64,000 nt of DNA from contig CP142452.1 in the NCBI GenBank assembly GCA_038049695.1, positions 50,922,501 through 50,986,500 of the forward strand. Direction: 5' to 3'. A program made the position numbers and the translations under genes. The stretch comes from Cinnamomum chago. Taxonomy: Eukaryota; Streptophyta; Magnoliopsida; Laurales; Lauraceae. Shown here piece by piece: positions 59,094-64,000 of this stretch. Position 1 is the first letter of the stretch, and every line of letters begins with the position of its first letter. Below the pieces are notes generated by a model. The model worked only from the letters and a program-made list of their open reading frames with translations. It was not told where the DNA came from and ran no database searches.

Positions 59094-59956
59094 CGCAAAT
59101 CGTAGAGGAATAAAGAGAGCTGGAGCAAAGTGAAGACACTTCATACATCTGGATCTCGATCATTTGCAGCCCAGTTCTCGATCATGCTGGCAGATGAGCA
59201 ACAGGCTTCTCCATCTCAGCCTGATTTATATCGACAACGACACTATAACAAGAAGAAGAACAAATGGATCACAGATCATGCTGAGGAGACACATGTGAGT
59301 TGTTTCATTGACATGAGAATATTTGTTTGTATCCATTTATCTTTTGAGCACTAAATTATATATCATGTTATGTGTTCTTGATGAGATTTCTTTATTTTAC
59401 ATAGCATTTTTTTTTTGGATGCACATATATCCTATGGGCCATATAGTAGTGTTTATGGGTAGTCCTTATGATTTTAAGCTTAATAGGACGAAGACCACCG
59501 AGTTGCACGGGGCACTCTTTGCTAGTATTGTAGATCCCAGTTTATTTCAATTGCCTAACATATATTAATTACATGACATATTTGAATGCTTTGATAATGC
59601 AGTGAAGAATGGAAGAGGCATTGTCGCAGAGTGAAATTAACTCTCCAGTGGCTGAGCAACATGTGATCGAGAATCTGCTAAGGAAGAGGGTCGCAAGGAG
59701 GCAAGGGCACCGCTCGAGGGGCCCATCATCATCTTCTACTGGTATCTTGATGTCTTCTGAGATAAGCACCCTACGGCAGCAACTAGCTGATTCGTTGAAA
59801 ACACAAGAAGATTTGAGAGAAGAGTTGCGGCGACAGTATGAGGACTCGCAGAAGCAAATGCAAGATCAGGCAGCTATGCAGGTTCACATGCAGAGTCAGA
59901 TTCAGTTGTTGCTTTCCCGAGTCGGTATGGATGGTTCAGGCTCCTCCGAAAGATAA
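59094..59956 (+). pseudogene. TNPA-like transposase gene of the CACTA element, 3' exons
   Basis: The first exon (about 59094-59294) carries HTSGSRSFAAQFSIMLADEQ and DLYRQRHYNKKKNKWITDHA, the signature of the plant Ptta/En/Spm transposase family (Pfam PF03004). It ends at a GTGAGT donor. The second exon (from about 59603, after ATAATGCAG) encodes MEEALSQSEINSPVAEQHVI, a Ser-rich linker and a C-terminal coiled coil with Gln-rich heptads, stopping at 59954-59956. A frame change just upstream of HTSGS and a stop at the start of the second exon indicate decay. The protein normally binds subterminal repeats and recruits the catalytic TNPD. Confidence 0.65.
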
Positions 59957-60324
59957 GGATTTGATGGTTTTATGAATTGGCATGGGTCATCCCTCTAACA
60001 AGTTCATTTTGCTCCTTACTGGCCATGTTTCATGGTGTACTTTGGATATTTGATGGTGATTAGATTTTAGTTGAGATTTACTTTATTGAGATATTTGACT
60101 ATTTTTTACGTGGGATATTACATTTTATGTGGCATGGACAAGTTTTATGATTGGTTTTAGTTTATTGATGACTCATTATTTTTTATTGTTACATGATGAA
60201 TGTGGGATTATTTGTTGTTTATCAATGCTTATGCTTGTGCAATGTTGAAAATGTATATTTGAACAGGAAAATATTGTACAAGAATTTTTCCTAATTTTTT
60301 CAATTATTTTTTAATTGATAAGAG

Positions 60325-61347
60325 AAGTTATTTCCCAATGCACTCTCTGCGTCGCCAAAAGTAAATTTCCTGCCCGCGTTAGAGACTTTTCTCGATGCGT
60401 CAACATGTCAGAATATGTATGACCGGCGCTGTGTATGCGTCGTCAAATATGTATTTCGACGCTAGATGTGTGTTGGGAAATGTATAACCGACGTTATTAT
60501 GCGTCGGCAATGACGTATATCTATTTCCCGACGCACTCTTCGCGTAGCCAAAAGTAATTTTCTGCATCGTTAAAGACATAACCCGATGCTTCAACACGTT
60601 GGGATATGTATTACCGACATTGTGTATGCATCGTTAAATATGTATTCCGACGCTAATATGTGCGTTGGCAAATGTATAACCGATGTTATTATGCATTGGA
60701 AATTAGGTACATCTATTTCCCGACGCACTGTCTGCGTCTCAAAAAATAATTTTCCTGCGTCGTTGAAGACATTTTCCAATGCTTCAATACGTCGGGATAT
60801 GTATTACCGGCGTAGTGTATGCGTCGTCAAATATGTATTCCGACGCTCGTATGTGCGTCGGCAAATGTGTAACCGACGTTGTTATTCGTCGGTAGTTAGG
60901 TAAATCTATTGCCTGACGCATTCCCTGCATCGCTAAAAGTAATTTACATGCGTCGTTGAAGACATTTCCCGACGCTTCAACACGTCGGAATATGTATTAC
61001 CGGCATTGTGTATGCATCGTCAAAGACGCATTCCGACGCTAGTATTAGCGTCGGCAAATGTATAACCGACTTTGTTTAGCTCGGCAGTGAGGTGAGGTTG
61101 ACCACTAAGTTCGATGTTTTGCCGACGCTGTTGGAACTGCCGACGTTTGGGACGACGCACCATTGCGTCGGTGAATGGTCTTTTTTAGCAGACGCTAAAC
61201 ATTATTACGTCAAGAATGGTTTTCCAGGCATTAGGTTGCCGACGTGGTGCCGACGCATTGTACTACGTCGGTAAAGCATGTCCCGATGCAAGTCTGATTT
61301 TTCCAGATGCGGTGACCGCGTTGGAATAACTATATTTTTTTGTAGTG
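60325..61347 (+). repeat. CACTA subterminal array, about 193-bp units with GCGTCG words
   Basis: The phrase TATTTCCCGACGCACT or variants recurs near 60331, 60524, 60716 and 60911, a period of about 192-195. Each unit carries several CGACGC/GCGTCG and CGTCGG words in both orientations. From about 61100 to 61300 the words become denser (CCGACG, GCGTCG), up to the TAGTG end. These are the expected binding sites of the TNPA-like protein. The stretch 59957-60324 before it is AT-rich with nothing identifiable. Confidence 0.88.
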
Positions 61348-62345
61348 TAACCTTAAGGCCTTGATCCTCTCTAGACCAACCTATCCTTTTTAGTTAAATC
61401 TTTTTGTTGGTCTTTGTTACATTTGCATTTTGTTTCTTTATAGTCGCATCTTTTAAAATGCAATGTTTCTTTGTAATCATTTGATTTTGTCTTCATGAAC
61501 TTTTAAGTTATATCTCATGGTTTTCAAAATCCTTTGAGTGCAATATTTTCATGATGGATGTGCATTTTGTTCATATAGTTATATCTCTTGTAGTGCATAT
61601 CTATTCATGATCAATTGATTGTGATTACAAAAGCTTTCATAGCTAGATTTTTTTCATGATCAATTGATGTTGGAAAATCATTTGATGAATGTCATAGTTA
61701 GATCTTTTTGTAAATCAAATGATTTGAAGCAATTTAAGTTTTCCATTGATTTTTCAAGTTATATCTCTTGGTATGGAAAATATGTGTTCAATTTGTATGA
61801 GTGTCTATTGTCATTTTTTTTAGAATACAAATTGAAAATTTATATTAGTACACTTATTGTTTTTCAAAATCACTTGCTCATAATTCTATAAATGATTCTT
61901 TGTTGGAATTTCAAATATTGAAGTGATTTGAAAAACTTTGGAAAATGTTCTAAGCTTTATTGGTTGTACTTATAGATGCATTTTCCTTGAGTTTGTTTCC
62001 TTGTGATTAATTATGATTATATCATTTGGAAGGAAATAATTTTTACAAACAATTTGCATCTTTGTTCTTTTAGTTACATTCTTTTTATGCAAATTGATTT
62101 TGTTGTCTTACATTGCATGGTTGGATACGGCTTCATTGATTTGCATGTTTGTGCCTAACTTGGTATATATTTTCATTAATGAAAATTGATGATTGTTTAT
62201 GTGTTTTATAGTAAAATCTTTTGTTTTATTATCATTTGAGCCTATTAAGTACATATGTGATTTAGTGTGCTAGGCTCATTTGGTATAATCATCATATCCA
62301 TTTTCATTGCATTGTAAGCATTAGTACATTTGCTTGTTGGAAACT
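61348..62345 (+). mobile_element. Sirevirus-like internal fragment
   Basis: It begins TAACCTTAAGGCCTTGATCC and matches 46463 onwards (ACCTTAGGGCCTTGAACCC, GACCAACCTATTCTTAATAG, TTGCATTTTGTTTTCTTTTAG). It is the stretch just after the gag end of the young element. It is strongly diverged, therefore older, and interrupted on the left by the CACTA end. The ATAGTTATATCTCTTG-type word recurs here (61391, 61441, 61505, 61575, 61694, 61755 and 62071). Confidence 0.8.
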
Positions 62346-62559
62346 AGGTGGGCCTTTCAGACAGGTTTCAAAAACTTTTGACCCACTTGATGTAGGGATC
62401 AATTATCTAGAAGGCAACAAACCAATCCAGGATGCAATCCCTCAAACTTATAAACCATGTACAGCAACATATACTATCTAGAAGATAGAAAACAACACCA
62501 AAACATGCAACCACGAAATCCACAACATACAAGGTAGTATGAATATCAACAATTTCTGT
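62346..62559. other. Unassigned stretch
   Basis: About 215 bases between Sirevirus-derived DNA and recognisable family-3 LTR sequence. It may be a diverged U5 end of that LTR, but the expected terminal motif is not visible. No gene. Confidence 0.4.
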
Positions 62560-64000
62560 AATACAAATCATATAATACAAATCTTGGAATGAAGTGAAAC
62601 AACGAACCATAACAATTTCTGTAAAAGTACTGGTTTCAAGTTTTGTTTAAGGTGAATAGGGGTCCCGTATGTCGATTGTAACAAGAACTTGGTACTCCTT
62701 GAGTTTGAAGACTCCTTATTCACTTTGAATTTTCAAAACTTCGAATGACATCCTCGTGATATGGTTTCTTTCTCGAATGGCCTCATACAATTCCTAGTGA
62801 ATCTCCTTTGATCGACAAAGCTCAGCGCTCGAACGAACCGGAGAGTTCATTCGAGCGAGGAGCTTTTCGAAATCTGGGGAATTTCGGTTACCTGGCGGTC
62901 AGCTGGCGGTTAGCCGCCGCTGGGATGGGTGGCTAGCTGCTGGCTGACCGCGGTTGGCCTGCAGAAATGCAGCTTACTGGATAGGTGACCGCCAAGTGCG
63001 GTTAGCTGGCGGTTAGCCGCCGATGTGTTCGGCGGTTAGCCGCTGGCTAACCGTGGAGCTGACCGAGTTTTCAGGTGGAGAAGTGTGCTCTCTGGAAAAG
63101 CAACCGTGACATTTCGGCTACCTGGCGGTTAGCCGCCAGTCACCAGACGGCTAGCCGCCGGGTGACCGCAGGCTGACCGTCAGGTGTGGGAATCACCCAC
63201 TGTGTTCAGATTTGAGCCCTTCTCCTCCTCAAAACCATTCTCTCCACTTCCACTTGATCCCTATAATAATATTGAGCTAAGAGCTCCTCCAATGCCTCTA
63301 TCTACTCTTCTCCAAAGCCCCATCATATGTTCATTCCATCACTTCCTCCATATCAAGTCTAATACAAAGTAAAGAGGAAGGAAACCATTTCACAAACATT
63401 CATTTAGGATATACCCAAAAGACAATAAATGCTAAACCAACATGTTTACAAACATTAAATGAGGCTATCAAGATGCAAAGAGGGCATTTATTTCAACCAT
63501 AAACACATTAATGAAAGCATGAAAATCCATAAATGCTTCACCAAACCATTTGAAACTTAAAACACTTCATCATTCACTTGCCTCAAGTCCAAGCTAGCCA
63601 AAAATCAAGCCTCTACTCACTTCTTAAGCTCACTTCCAAGCTACAATAAAAAAACCCCCAAAACAAACCCTAAAATGGGTCAAACAATGAAATGACAAGG
63701 AAACCTTTCAATAGTAAAGGTGGAGCTTCTCTAAGGCTATAGGAACACAAATGTAGAAGATGAAGAAGAACACTTACTTGGATGACCTTCAAATGAAGAG
63801 CTCTATCTCAAAGGGAGTCTCAAAGTTGGTGGATTCTTCTACAAAAGGTATCAAAGTGAAGCTTGCTAGATGAGGAAGAGGCTGGTGATCTCCATTTCGA
63901 GTTTGGTGCAAGATTGGTGAGGATCTGAGATGGAGAAGCAAGAAGAAGAAGAGGAAGCAAGAAAACCCTAGACTCTCCTCTTGTGCTGGAAAATGAAAAT
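62560..64000 (-). mobile_element. Family-3 LTR, minus strand, runs off the right edge
   Basis: It shares with the outer family-3 LTR the block AAGGTGAATAGGGGTCCCGT and TCGATTGTAA (62650-62685, compare 35062-35092). Later it shares the run up to AAAACCCTAG and TTGTGCTGGAAAATG (63964-63996, compare 40412-40446). It lies in the same minus orientation. Its U3 start is beyond the window and its left end is diverged or truncated. A large palindromic cluster occupies 62825-63185. Confidence 0.82.
62825..63185. repeat. Palindromic-word cluster GGCGGTTAGCCGCC in right-edge family-3 LTR
   Basis: This is the largest cluster in the window. Words of the form GGCGGTTAGCCGCC are at 62905-62918, 63008-63021 and 63124-63137, with many variants (GGCTAGCTGCTGG, ACGGCTAGCCGCC). 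On its left side are CGCTCGAACGAAC and TTCGAGCGAG, resembling the Tekay word, so two word classes sit side by side. Confidence 0.9.

Larger units (their letters stand above)
54817..61347 (+). mobile_element. 3' half of a CACTA (En/Spm) transposon
   Basis: It ends TTTTTTTGTAGTG at 61347 (TAGTG terminus 61343-61347), preceded by GCGTCG-rich repeats and a decayed TNPA-like transposase gene in the same orientation. Sequence on the far side (61348 on) is Sirevirus interior, so the transposon had inserted into a Sirevirus copy. Its 5' half should lie left of the Tekay insertion, outside the window. The left boundary at 54817 is simply the Tekay junction. Confidence 0.75.

Overview
This window looks like intergenic DNA from a large, repeat-rich plant genome, probably a eudicot. 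I found no convincing host gene, tRNA, rRNA or CRISPR array. Nearly everything is transposable elements stacked inside one another. The plant assignment rests on element lineages known only from plants: a Tekay-type chromovirus, a Tat-type Ty3/gypsy element with a second RNase H domain, Sirevirus-like Ty1/copia elements, and CACTA (En/Spm) transposons with GCGTCG-rich ends. The species cannot be named from this sequence.

The backbone is one Tekay-like element on the plus strand. It runs from a truncated 5' LTR (3356-5999) to a complete 3' LTR (52025-54816), and its internal region is split into five blocks (6000-6803, 28295-29966, 32716-33563, 40992-41603, 51133-52024). Four insertions separate the blocks, each with a readable 5-bp target-site duplication (TSD). 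(1) A 21.5-kb Tat-lineage element, minus strand, 6804-28289, TSD GTTTG. (2) A solo LTR of the Tekay family itself, minus, 29967-32710, TSD GTATT. (3) A solo LTR of a related family, here called family 3, minus, 33564-40986, TSD CGATG; it contains a second family-3 solo LTR in plus orientation, 35237-39381, TSD TTTGA. (4) A Sirevirus-like solo LTR, minus, 41604-51127, TSD ACAGT; it contains a complete non-autonomous Sirevirus-like element, plus, 43119-50421, TSD CCTAC. All six nested insertions lie antiparallel to their immediate host.

Left of the backbone, a CACTA right end (about 2990-3355) abuts the Tekay 5' LTR, and a minus-strand Tekay-family LTR fragment fills 1-1223. Right of the backbone lies the 3' half of another CACTA element (54817-61347), with a decayed TNPA-like transposase gene, a LINE RNase H scrap and an array of about 193-bp terminal repeats. 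A fragment of Sirevirus internal DNA follows (61348-about 62345), then a family-3 LTR that runs off the right edge.

The Tat element is the richest unit. On the minus strand it carries gag, then pol (protease, RT, RNase H, second RNase H, integrase). On the plus strand, between pol and its 3' LTR, it carries an antisense coiled-coil gene with its own TATA box and apparent introns. Its LTRs and untranslated regions are filled with tandem arrays.

The most interesting signal has no standard feature type. Every LTR family in the window, and the first intron of the Tat antisense gene, contains a compact cluster of CpG-rich palindromic 'words' (CGCTCGAGCG, CCGATCGATCGG, CGGTCGACCG, CCGGTTGACCGG, GGCGGTTAGCCGCC, GTCGCCGGCGAC, CGTCCGGACG and others) in otherwise AT-rich DNA. 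The word used does not follow LTR ancestry, and clusters differ even between the two LTRs of one element. Conserved palindromes of the CGG...CCG type near the promoter are, as I recall, reported for Sireviruses. Their presence as exchangeable cassettes in three Ty3/gypsy families is the point I would examine first.
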